Below are positions 1 through 5,343 of a DNA stretch of 5,784 bases, piece by piece. Under the pieces are notes generated by a model. That model made no database searches. It was not told the DNA's origin and saw only the letters and a list, made by a program, of their open reading frames with translations. The stretch lies in contig JAGSPQ010000270.1 of assembly GCA_018262385.1 (NCBI GenBank), positions 1-5,784 on the forward strand, written 5' to 3'. Both the position numbers and the translations under genes were made by a program. Source of the DNA: Myxococcaceae bacterium (GTDB taxonomy: Bacteria > Myxococcota > Myxococcia > Myxococcales > Myxococcaceae). Every line of letters begins with the position of its first letter. The first letter of the stretch is position 1.

Positions 1-664
1 CCCGATCGGTGGCCGACACCCGGCCCTTGAGCAGCGCGAACTGCTCGCGCACCGCGTCGAGCACCGAGGTGCGCCGCCGGCGCAGCGGCTCGCCCTGGTC
101 GTTGGGCATCGGGTTGATGTCGAACAGCCGCGCGAAGGTCTGGCGGGGATCGTTCTGCGGCAGCAGCGGGGTGGCGGCGCCCGCGTAGCTCACGCACCCG
201 CTGACGTCGCGCTCGCCGGCGTTCACCCCCAGCTGGAGGCTGGCGACCCGGGCGCCTTCTCCCAGCACTTTCACCAGCTCCTGGTCGAGCGAGATGCCGC
301 TGGCCCAGCCGGCGGTGGTGCCGTCGTTTCCGGTGAAGGTGCCCGCCTCGATCTTCCGCCCGGTGAGCAGGCCCGAGAGCCCGCGCTGGTGCTGCTCGCC
401 CGCGCCGCTCAGCGCGCACTTCAGCTCGAGCCCCTGCAGGTACATCAGGTCCGACTTGAAGGGAGCCAGCGGCGACTGGCTGGCGCCGAAGGTGAAGTCG
501 GCGCCCGTCACCACCGGAGCCCACTGCGAGGTGTGGACCCCGTTGGGGTGGTAGAGCGTGATGAAGCGTCTGGGCGGCACGGTCTGCGCGACCGACTCGA
601 GCCAGGGAGTGGCGAAGGCCAGCCCGCCCGCGGCGCGCAACAGCGATCGGCGGGTGAGCTTCAC
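1..664 (-). CDS. DUF1552 (HXXSHH family) exported protein, C-terminus cut by window edge
   Basis: A leftward gene starting with GTG at 664; 221 codons are visible and the rest lies beyond base 1. The N-terminus (TRRSLLRAAGGLAFATPWLE) is a Tat-like signal with twin arginines at residues 5-6, so export in folded form is likely. Family hallmarks follow in order: an RRFITLYHPNGVH segment (32-44), an HQRGLSGLLTGRK segment (92-104), SLDQEL (125-130), an NDPRQTFARLF segment (171-181) and RRRRTSVLDAV (195-205). These match the N-terminal half of DUF1552 proteins; the HxxSHH motif that names the family would lie outside the window. A G-run (671-676) ends 6 bases before the start and can serve as ribosome binding site. 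The GTG overlaps the stop of the upstream DUF1592-type lipoprotein gene (GTGA), so the two are probably translationally coupled. Biochemical activity is unknown. The family call is secure; the function is not. Confidence 0.93.
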   Translation of the reverse strand, partial: MKLTRRSLLRAAGGLAFATPWLESVAQTVPPRRFITLYHPNGVHTSQWAPVVTGADFTFGASQSPLAPFKSDLMYLQGLELKCALSGAGEQHQRGLSGLLTGRKIEAGTFTGNDGTTAGWASGISLDQELVKVLGEGARVASLQLGVNAGERDVSGCVSYAGAATPLLPQNDPRQTFARLFDINPMPNDQGEPLRRRRTSVLDAVREQFALLKGRVSATDR

Positions 665-2253
665 GGGCTGCCCCCCGAACGAAAGCGGAAGGCGTCCGAG
701 CCGATGATCGCCAGCTGCAATTGCTGGAAGCTGCCCTTCGACTCGAAGAAGCGCTGCTGCACCCGATCGAGCGCGCACTGGTCGCTCTCGGCTTCGACCC
801 GGCCCAGCGCCCAGCGGTACCACTGCGAGGCGAGACAGTCGTGCACCTGCCTGCTGGCCGACAGCTTCACCGCCAGCTCGCCCACCCCGTTGAACTTGCC
901 GCGCAGCTCGGACTCGCGGGTGGCGACGATCTCGCCGGTGGCGTCGATCGGCTTGCCCTCTTCGGTGTCGCGCCACAGCCCCATCCCGTCGAAGTGCTCG
1001 AACCCGAACCCCATCGGATCGATGCGGGAGTGGCAGCCGCTGCAGCCGGGGTTGGTGCCGTGCAGATCGAAGCGCTCGCGGGTGGTCAACCCGGGCTGGG
1101 GCATCGGCGGGGTGATGACCAGGTTCGCCGGCGGCGGCGGCAGCGGCTGGCACAGCAGCCGATCGAAGACGAACACCCCTCGCCGCACCGGAGAGCCCTG
1201 GTCCGGGCTGGCCAGCCGGGCGAGCAGGCCAGGCTGGGCGAGCACCCCGCTCTTCCCCGCCGAGGTCATCGCCACCCGCTGAAACTCAGGCGAGGCGTTG
1301 GGCGAGTACATCGTCATCGTGCCGTCGACGTAGAGGGCGGGCGTCTGCAGCAGCGCTTCGAGCGTCCCGCCCGGGCGGGCGACCTCTCCGAAGTACAGCT
1401 CCATCGACTTGCGCCACGACGACTGCAGCTGCGCCGAGAAGCTGGGGTACTGCACGACGTCCTTCTCCACCCGGGCCAGCGCGTCGAGGGTGAAGAAGCG
1501 CGCGAAGAACTCGGTCGCGGCCAGCTGGGCGCGGGGCGAGGCGAGCAGCCGGCGCGCCTGCTGCTCGAGGCCCGCCCCGTCGAGGCCCCCGTTCTCGGCC
1601 GCCGCCAGCAGCTCTTCGTCGGGCATCGAGCCCCAGAGAAAATACGACAGCTTCGAGGCGAGCTCGGCCGGATCCAGCCGCGCCGGAGTGCCGGGGACGA
1701 TCGCCCGCACCCCCAGCTCGGGGCGGTAGAGGAACTGGGGCGACTGGAGAAAGACGGTCAGCGTCTGCTCGAGCGCCGGATCGAACCCCTCGCGCAACAG
1801 CGCGGTGGTGAAGAAGCGGTTGAAGGCCGCGCGCTCGTCGGGGTGAAGCGCGCGGCGGAAGGCTAGCCGGCCGAAGCGCTCGACGAACTTCTCCCCGCAG
1901 GCGGCGTCTTCGCTCGCGCAGGTCACCAGCGTCTGCTTGCGCTCTTTCACCGCCCGGGCGGCGACGTCCTCGGCCAGCTCGAAGGAAGCGGCGACCCAGG
2001 TGTCGTTGGCGGTGGTGAGCTTCGAGTTGTTGTCGAACCCGTACACCAGCGGTTCCTGGGGAAGGCGCGCCCGGGCCGGACGCGAGAGGTCCCCGAGCAG
2101 ATCCTCGAGCGTCCGGTCGAGCTCGGCGCGGGTCAGCAGCCGGAAGGGCGCCGCGTCGGCGGTCATCGCCGCGCAGACCGGCGCCTCGGGCGGAGGCGTC
2201 GCCTGCGGGCAGCCGATCACCAGCAATGCGAGCAGGGGCCAACGCGAGGTCAC
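661..2253 (-). CDS. Cytochrome-like lipoprotein with DUF1587/1595/1592/1588/1585 modules
   Basis: A 530-residue protein. From the chosen GTG start it opens VTSRWPLLALLVIGC: one Arg, a hydrophobic stretch and a lipobox (VIGC, Cys15), so it is probably lipid-anchored outside the inner membrane. The modules, in order, are those first described in planctomycetes: DUF1587-like (FRLLTRAELDRTLEDLLGD, 37-55), DUF1595-like (about 112-172, with FGRLAFRRALHPDE), DUF1592-like (about 176-300, with FLQSPQFLYR and LSYFLWGSMPDEEL), DUF1588-like (about 335-435) and DUF1585-like (about 455-520). The DUF1588 part holds the only CxxCH motif (CSGCH, 404-408), followed by RIDPMGFGFEHFD; covalent c-type haem binding is the usual reading. 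The gene overlaps the DUF1552 start by 4 bases, a common partnership for this family. A start 6 codons upstream (GTG at 2271) is possible, but 2253 has GGGAG 9 bases before it and leaves a compact signal peptide. Substrate and electron partners are unknown. Confidence 0.93.
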   Translation of the reverse strand: MTSRWPLLALLVIGCPQATPPPEAPVCAAMTADAAPFRLLTRAELDRTLEDLLGDLSRPARARLPQEPLVYGFDNNSKLTTANDTWVAASFELAEDVAARAVKERKQTLVTCASEDAACGEKFVERFGRLAFRRALHPDERAAFNRFFTTALLREGFDPALEQTLTVFLQSPQFLYRPELGVRAIVPGTPARLDPAELASKLSYFLWGSMPDEELLAAAENGGLDGAGLEQQARRLLASPRAQLAATEFFARFFTLDALARVEKDVVQYPSFSAQLQSSWRKSMELYFGEVARPGGTLEALLQTPALYVDGTMTMYSPNASPEFQRVAMTSAGKSGVLAQPGLLARLASPDQGSPVRRGVFVFDRLLCQPLPPPPANLVITPPMPQPGLTTRERFDLHGTNPGCSGCHSRIDPMGFGFEHFDGMGLWRDTEEGKPIDATGEIVATRESELRGKFNGVGELAVKLSASRQVHDCLASQWYRWALGRVEAESDQCALDRVQQRFFESKGSFQQLQLAIIGSDAFRFRSGGSP

Positions 2254-2262
2254 GGGCGGACG

Positions 2263-2267
2263 CTCCC
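2263..2267 (-). promoter_or_regulatory. Shine-Dalgarno GGGAG deciding the DUF1592-type gene start
   Basis: GGGAG on the minus strand ends 9 bases before GTG 2253. It would lie inside the coding region if the in-frame GTG at 2271 were used. This favours 2253 as the start and is consistent with the lipoprotein signal beginning there. Confidence 0.5.
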
Positions 2268-2272
2268 ACACC

Positions 2273-2297
2273 GCCCGGCGGGCCTCAACCCGCGGGC
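2273..2297 (-). other. GC-rich hairpin between the galU-linked gene and the DUF1592-type gene
   Basis: Two bases after the TGA stop at 2300, the minus strand can fold as GCCC-GCGGG, loop TTGAGG, CCCGC, one bulged C, GGGC. That gives nine G/C pairs with a single-base bulge. No T-run follows, so it is not a classical intrinsic terminator. It could be a weak terminator, a 3'-end stabiliser or a structure limiting access to the ribosome site at 2263-2267, which lies 5 bases below its base. The spacer is only 46 bases, so the hairpin fills over half of it. The pairing is seen directly; the role is inferred. Confidence 0.45.
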
Positions 2298-2299
2298 CC

Positions 2300-3040
2300 T
2301 CAAAACAGCGCGTCGTCCAGCTTCGGCTTCAGGTCGCCCTTCAGGGTGGTCAACCGGAGCACCGGCTCGGCGCCCTTGTTCACCAGCACCTGCCGCGGGA
2401 ACGCCTGCCCGGTGGCCTGCGAGCTGTAGTCGAAGAAGTGCACGTCCCACCCGACCTGCTTGTCGTCGGCGAAGCGGACCCGGGCGGGGTTGAAGTGGTC
2501 CTTGAAGATCCACAGCTGGGGGGACCCCTCGGCGGTGTCGCCCAGCACGTAGGCGACCGTGCCGCGGAAGCGCCCGAGCGAGGTGAGCTTGCTGTTGACC
2601 TTCACCGCCGCCAGGTGCCGTTCGACCGCCGCGCGCGACTCGCCTTCTGCGGCGCCGCGAAAGGCGAGCAGGGCGCAGATCTCGTCGACCGCGACCTGCA
2701 GCGCGGGCAGCTCGCCGCCTTCGCTGCGGCGCTTGCCGTTGCTCGAGACGGCGACCAGCGTCCGGGTGCTCTCGGTGGACGCCAGCTCGAGCCGGCACCG
2801 GCCCGGCAGGCGCATCGCCACGGTGAAGGTGAGCATCAGCTCGCCGCTCTGCCAGTCGACGCCGAGCAGGCCGGCCACCTCGCGCGCCGAGGCCGGGCTC
2901 ACTGCCGCGCTGCCTGCGACCTTCATCGCGCTCAAGGCGAGATCGTCGCGCCCGTCGGCCATCCGCCGCAGGATGCTGTAGGTCGGCAGCACGTAGGCCA
3001 GGCTCAGCCCGACCAGCGCCACCTTGATGCCGGCGATCAC
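2300..3040 (-). CDS. Exported protein of unknown function coupled to galU
   Basis: A 246-residue protein not confidently recognised. It starts with GTG at 3040, overlapping the galU stop (GTGA), with GAGGG (3050-3054) 9 bases upstream; this sets the start and implies translational coupling. Residues 4-24 (GIKVALVGLSLAYVLPTYSIL) form a hydrophobic stretch flanked by K6 and R25-R26, a signal peptide or uncleaved anchor. The body is mixed: alternating strand-like segments (66-76, 82-98), a helix-like part (111-147), then a strand-rich C-terminal half (GTVAYVLGD 160-168, QLWIFKDHF 175-183, WDVHFFDY 198-205, FPRQVLV 214-220) ending LDDALF. That C-terminal pattern, with lipid-carrier-like strands and a terminal phrase resembling those of LolA-type sorting proteins, hints at a LolA/LppX-like fold, but this is weak pattern recognition. 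There are no catalytic motifs; the only cysteines are C82 and C122. The context suggests an envelope role. Confidence 0.85.
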   Translation of the reverse strand: MIAGIKVALVGLSLAYVLPTYSILRRMADGRDDLALSAMKVAGSAAVSPASAREVAGLLGVDWQSGELMLTFTVAMRLPGRCRLELASTESTRTLVAVSSNGKRRSEGGELPALQVAVDEICALLAFRGAAEGESRAAVERHLAAVKVNSKLTSLGRFRGTVAYVLGDTAEGSPQLWIFKDHFNPARVRFADDKQVGWDVHFFDYSSQATGQAFPRQVLVNKGAEPVLRLTTLKGDLKPKLDDALF

Positions 3041-3924
3041 TTCGCGCGGCCCTCGGCCGCGACGACGGTGCGCAGGTAGTCGAGCAGCCCGGCCTTCAGC
3101 TCTGGCCGCTTCATCGCGAAGGCGATGTTCGCGATCAGGTAGCCGACCTTGTCTCCCGCGTCGTGGCGGATGCCCTCGAAGCGGTAGCCGATCAGCCCGT
3201 CGGAAGCCTGCAGCGTGGCGAGCGCGTCGGTGAGCTGGATCTCGCCTCCCACCCCGCGCTCGGTCTGCTCGAGAATCCCGAAGATCTTCGGCGGCAGCAC
3301 GTAGCGGCCGATCACCGCCATGTTGCTGGGCGGGTTGCTCTTCGGCTTCTCGACGATCTTGGTAATCTTCATCGTCCGATCGTCGAGCATCTCGCCGGCG
3401 GCGATCCCGTAGAGGTGGGTCTGCGACGGGGGCACCTCCATCAGCGCGATCACTCCCTGCTGGTGCTTGAGGTACGCGCGCCACAGCTGGAGGATCCCCG
3501 GCACCGCCGAGTCGATCATGTCGTCGCCGAGCATCACGCCGAACGGGTCGTTGCCGACCAGGCTCTTCGCGCACAGCACCGCGTGGCCCAGCCCCAGCGG
3601 CTGCTTCTGCCGCACCGAGCAGAGGTTCACCATCTGCGAGATCTTCTTCAGCAGCTCGACGTCGGCCGTCTTCTTCCGTTCGGCGAGGGTGGTCTCCAGC
3701 TCGAACGCGACGTCGAAGTGATCGTCGATCGCGCTCTTGCCGCGGCCGTTGATGAGGATCAGATCCTTCACCCCCGCCGCCACTGCTTCCTCGACGATGT
3801 ACTGCAACGTGGGCTTGTCGACGATCGGCAGCATCTCCTTCGGGATCGTCTTGGTGGCCGGGAGAAAACGGGTGCCGAGCCCGGCGGCCGGAACAACGAC
3901 CTTGGTGAGGGGTTGGTCGCTCAT
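3037..3924 (-). CDS. galU: UTP-glucose-1-phosphate uridylyltransferase
   Basis: A cytoplasmic enzyme making UDP-glucose and pyrophosphate from UTP and glucose 1-phosphate, the precursor for LPS, exopolysaccharide and other glucosyl or galactosyl transfers. At 295 residues it has normal length for bacterial GalU. Seen in order: the nucleotide-binding signature GLGTRFLPATK (15-25) with PKEMLPIVDKP (28-38), the QPLGLGHAV segment (108-116), the metal-site-like LGDDM (132-136), VEKP (191-194), and GGEIQLTDA (226-234) with GYRFEG (246-251). ATG 3924 is the only plausible in-frame start; codons just upstream hold no ATG, GTG or TTG. No ribosome site stands at normal distance. Instead GGAAGGA (3947-3953) serves a five-codon upstream mini-ORF whose stop overlaps this start. 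The stop overlaps the start of the next gene (GTGA). galU is the first gene of the leftward block, since the next gene upstream is divergent. Confidence 0.97.
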   Translation of the reverse strand: MSDQPLTKVVVPAAGLGTRFLPATKTIPKEMLPIVDKPTLQYIVEEAVAAGVKDLILINGRGKSAIDDHFDVAFELETTLAERKKTADVELLKKISQMVNLCSVRQKQPLGLGHAVLCAKSLVGNDPFGVMLGDDMIDSAVPGILQLWRAYLKHQQGVIALMEVPPSQTHLYGIAAGEMLDDRTMKITKIVEKPKSNPPSNMAVIGRYVLPPKIFGILEQTERGVGGEIQLTDALATLQASDGLIGYRFEGIRHDAGDKVGYLIANIAFAMKRPELKAGLLDYLRTVVAAEGRAK

Positions 3925-3938
3925 GGGCCGCGGAACAT
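3921..3938 (-). CDS. Candidate five-codon leader ORF overlapping the galU start
   Basis: Minus-strand reading from 3938 gives ATG TTC CGC GGC CCA TGA, peptide MFRGP. Its stop shares bases with the galU start (ATGA, 3924-3921). A strong Shine-Dalgarno (GGAAGGA, 3953-3947) ends 8 bases before the ATG, ideal spacing, whereas the same site is 22 bases from the galU ATG. Ribosomes loading here would finish at the galU start and could re-initiate. The last sense codon is proline, and C-terminal proline is known to slow termination in bacteria, so ribosomes could dwell at the overlap. A chance ATG is the main alternative, with galU initiated directly or with weak signals. Confidence 0.4.
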   Translation of the reverse strand: MFRGP

Positions 3939-3987
3939 AGCCGGATTCCTTCCAACCTTTGGCCGGCGTAGTAAGCCCTTCCTGACG
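3925..3987. promoter_or_regulatory. Divergent spacer between galU and the barrel gene, presumed to hold both promoters
   Basis: This 63-base gap separates the two divergent start codons and is relatively less GC-rich in its middle (an ATTCCTTCCAACCTTT stretch). Promoters for both directions are expected here or inside the opposite gene, but I see no convincing -35/-10 pair and no sigma-54 spacing. A short inverted repeat, GCCGG (3940-3944) and CCGGC (3963-3967), flanks the less GC-rich core; five bases is too little to call an operator. Confidence 0.35.
3947..3953 (-). promoter_or_regulatory. Shine-Dalgarno GGAAGGA upstream of the galU leader ORF
   Basis: GGAAGGA on the minus strand is the only strong purine-rich ribosome site in the galU leader. 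Its distance fits the ATG at 3938 (8 bases) and not the galU ATG at 3924 (22 bases). This mismatch is the reason for proposing the mini-ORF. Confidence 0.5.
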
Positions 3988-4833
3988 ATGAAGATCGCCT
4001 GCTGCCTGATTCTCCTTTCGACGGCCGCCGCCGCACAGACGGTCGCGAAGCCGCCCAACCTCCAGGACATCATGGCGGCGCGCAACTACGGCATGGCCGG
4101 CGCCTACCGCGCGCTCGGCTACGGGGCCGAGGCGATCAACGGCAACCCGGCGGCGCTCAGCCTGTTCAAGCGCTACACCCTCGAGTTGTCGGGCGCGTAC
4201 GACATCCAGAACACCTGGGGCTACGGCGGGATCTCGATCTCCGACAGCATCACCAATGAGATCGCCGCGGGGGTGAACTACCAGATGGCCACCCTGGGCA
4301 CCGGCGACAGCCGGCGGATCGCGTACCTCACCACCGCCGCCTCGGCCTACCCGCTCTCTCAGTCCTTCCACATCGGGATGGCGATCCGGCATCAGGTGAT
4401 CACCGGCGAGGGCAGCACCAACTCGATGACCATGTCGGCCGGGTTGATCTTCCGCCCGTGGGAAGCGCTGTGCTTGAGCGTCTCGGGCCACAACCTGATC
4501 GGGGTGTGGAGCCAGGATGTCCCCCGCTACTTCTCGTTCGGGATCTCCAGCCTGCTCGGAGGGCAGTTCACCCCCACCGTCGAGCTGCGCGCCGACTTCA
4601 ACCAGCCGGCGCAGGCACGGGTCGCGTTCTCCGGCGGGATGGAGTGGCTGATCGCCGACACCTTCCCGGTTCGCGTCGGCTACAGCTACGACCAGATGGC
4701 CGGGACCCAGCACGTCGGCTTCGGCCTGGGGTACTTCACCGAAGGCAGCGGCATCGACCTCTCCTACCGCCACGAGATCAACGGCACCCAGGGGAAGCTG
4801 CTGGCGCTGACGATCAAGATTCAGTTCAACTGA
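3988..4833 (+). CDS. Outer-membrane beta-barrel protein, PorV/FadL-like
   Basis: A 281-residue protein, the only rightward gene here. ATG 3988 begins a clear signal peptide (MKIACCLILLSTAAAAQT, likely cleavage near Ala16), which fixes the start although no Shine-Dalgarno is visible. The mature N-terminus carries the ARNYGMAGAYRALGYGAEAI segment (31-50) and NGNPAAL (51-57), the counterpart of the GMGGAYTAL...DASAVYWNPAGL signature of PorV, PorQ, UPF0164 and FadL/TodX-type barrels. The rest alternates amphipathic strands and turns (for example 65-85, 128-155, 181-189, 196-203, 226-235, 241-250, 255-263) and ends in an aromatic-rich strand, LLALTIKIQFN, with Phe next to last, as in many barrel proteins. 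A fatty-acid or hydrophobic-solute channel, or a PorV-like secretion accessory protein, are both possible; the sequence does not decide. Its stop lies 4 bases from the stop of the convergent lipoprotein gene. Confidence 0.85.
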   Translation: MKIACCLILLSTAAAAQTVAKPPNLQDIMAARNYGMAGAYRALGYGAEAINGNPAALSLFKRYTLELSGAYDIQNTWGYGGISISDSITNEIAAGVNYQMATLGTGDSRRIAYLTTAASAYPLSQSFHIGMAIRHQVITGEGSTNSMTMSAGLIFRPWEALCLSVSGHNLIGVWSQDVPRYFSFGISSLLGGQFTPTVELRADFNQPAQARVAFSGGMEWLIADTFPVRVGYSYDQMAGTQHVGFGLGYFTEGSGIDLSYRHEINGTQGKLLALTIKIQFN

Positions 4834-4837
4834 AGCC

Positions 4838-5338
4838 TCAAGGCAGCGGCCCGTAGCCGGCGTCCTTCGTCTTCGGCACCGAGAAGGTGCCGACCAGCGT
4901 GCGCCCCTGACCCAGATCGCCGCCGGTGGCCTCGAACGACATCGAGAAGTTCCCCTTCGACGGCAGGCCCTCGACGCCCAGCTCGCTGATCACCATGTCG
5001 CCCAGCTTCACGTTCGGGAAGGTGCGCACCGCTTCTCCACCCGGCGCGTGCGCCACCGAAGTGCGCTGGTGGCCCTTCTCGGACTCGCCGTCGAGCTTGA
5101 TGAACACTCCGCGCTTCATCTCGATGTCCTTGGTCGACACGACGATCCGCGCCACCACGTCGAGGAAGGTGCCGCGGTTGGCGTAGTAGGTCACCTGGAA
5201 CGCGTAGTCGTTTCGCAGCACCTCGACGCTCGAGACGGTGAGCGGGAAGAGCTCGCTGACGCTCCCGCTGAGGGCGTTGTCGGCGCCGCAGCCGGTGAGC
5301 GCCGCACCCAGGGCCAGCATCGAGACGAGCTTCCTCAT
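4838..5338 (-). CDS. Small lipoprotein of unknown function
   Basis: A 166-residue protein not matched to a family. ATG 5338 is supported by a classical lipoprotein signal: MRKLVSMLALGAALTGC with two basic residues, a hydrophobic core and lipobox LTGC (Cys17), followed by GADNA. A GGAG (5350-5353) lies 11 bases upstream inside the end of the preceding gene. The mature part is strand-rich with hydrophilic turns (VSSVEVLRNDYAFQVTYYA 35-53, FLDVVARIVVST 58-69, RGVFIKLDG 76-84, FSMSFEATGG 131-140, GRTLVGTFSVPKT 145-157), suggesting a compact beta-sandwich. The ending AGYGPLP is proline/glycine-rich. After its lipidation Cys it has no other cysteine. It starts 5 bases after the stop of the beta-propeller-like gene, so the two are probably one operon and may form a surface complex (inferred). 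Its 3' end contains an 8-bp perfect hairpin. Confidence 0.85.
   Translation of the reverse strand: MRKLVSMLALGAALTGCGADNALSGSVSELFPLTVSSVEVLRNDYAFQVTYYANRGTFLDVVARIVVSTKDIEMKRGVFIKLDGESEKGHQRTSVAHAPGGEAVRTFPNVKLGDMVISELGVEGLPSKGNFSMSFEATGGDLGQGRTLVGTFSVPKTKDAGYGPLP
4873..4893. repeat. Perfect 8-bp inverted repeat near the convergent gene ends
   Basis: TCGGCACC, loop GAGAA, GGTGCCGA: eight uninterrupted pairs with a five-base loop. It lies inside the last codons of the lipoprotein gene, coding for VGTFSVP, and 39 bases past the stop of the rightward barrel gene. No T-run follows on either strand. It could halt rightward transcription before it runs antisense through the lipoprotein gene, or be a chance result of valine-proline and glycine-threonine codons. 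The pairing is seen; the role is unproven. Confidence 0.4.
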
Positions 5339-5343
5339 CGGCT

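Noticed and set aside
1125..1150. GGC-rich simple repeat tract
   Set aside because: It encodes the proline run in LCQPLPPPPAN, which is typical of the DUF1588 region and needs no separate explanation.
721..1866. Long rightward open frame (381 codons) opposite the DUF1592-type gene; others at 389-1282, 1409-1729 and 1937-3079
   Set aside because: The products are Arg/Gly/Ala/His-rich low-complexity sequence without domains, and lie antisense to a well-recognised gene. This is the usual side effect of high GC and strong codon bias.
1286..2269. Leftward frame of 327 codons in another frame of the DUF1592-type gene
   Set aside because: The product is dominated by Arg, Ala and Gly with no conserved motif, and is fully nested in a gene with clear family domains.
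2254..2271. Alternative GTG start of the DUF1592-type gene at 2271
   Set aside because: The better ribosome site (GGGAG, spacing 9) serves 2253, and six extra residues are not needed for the lipoprotein signal. It remains possible.
3954..3980. Possible sigma-54 or sigma-70 promoter in the divergent spacer (TTGG and TAGTAA-like words)
   Set aside because: The GG and GC words have the wrong spacing for sigma-54, and no -35/-10 pair with about 17 bases between is present.
3163..3987. Upstream in-frame extension of the barrel gene to 3163
   Set aside because: It runs antisense through galU and would bury the clear signal peptide that begins at 3988.
3041..4036. Upstream extension of the unknown exported protein to 4036
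   Set aside because: The extension is an Arg-rich shadow of galU. GTG 3040 has a ribosome site, a GTGA overlap and directly precedes a hydrophobic signal segment.
3925..4773. Upstream extension of galU to 4773
   Set aside because: It is antisense to the barrel gene; standard GalU length and N-terminal motif positions fit a start at 3924.
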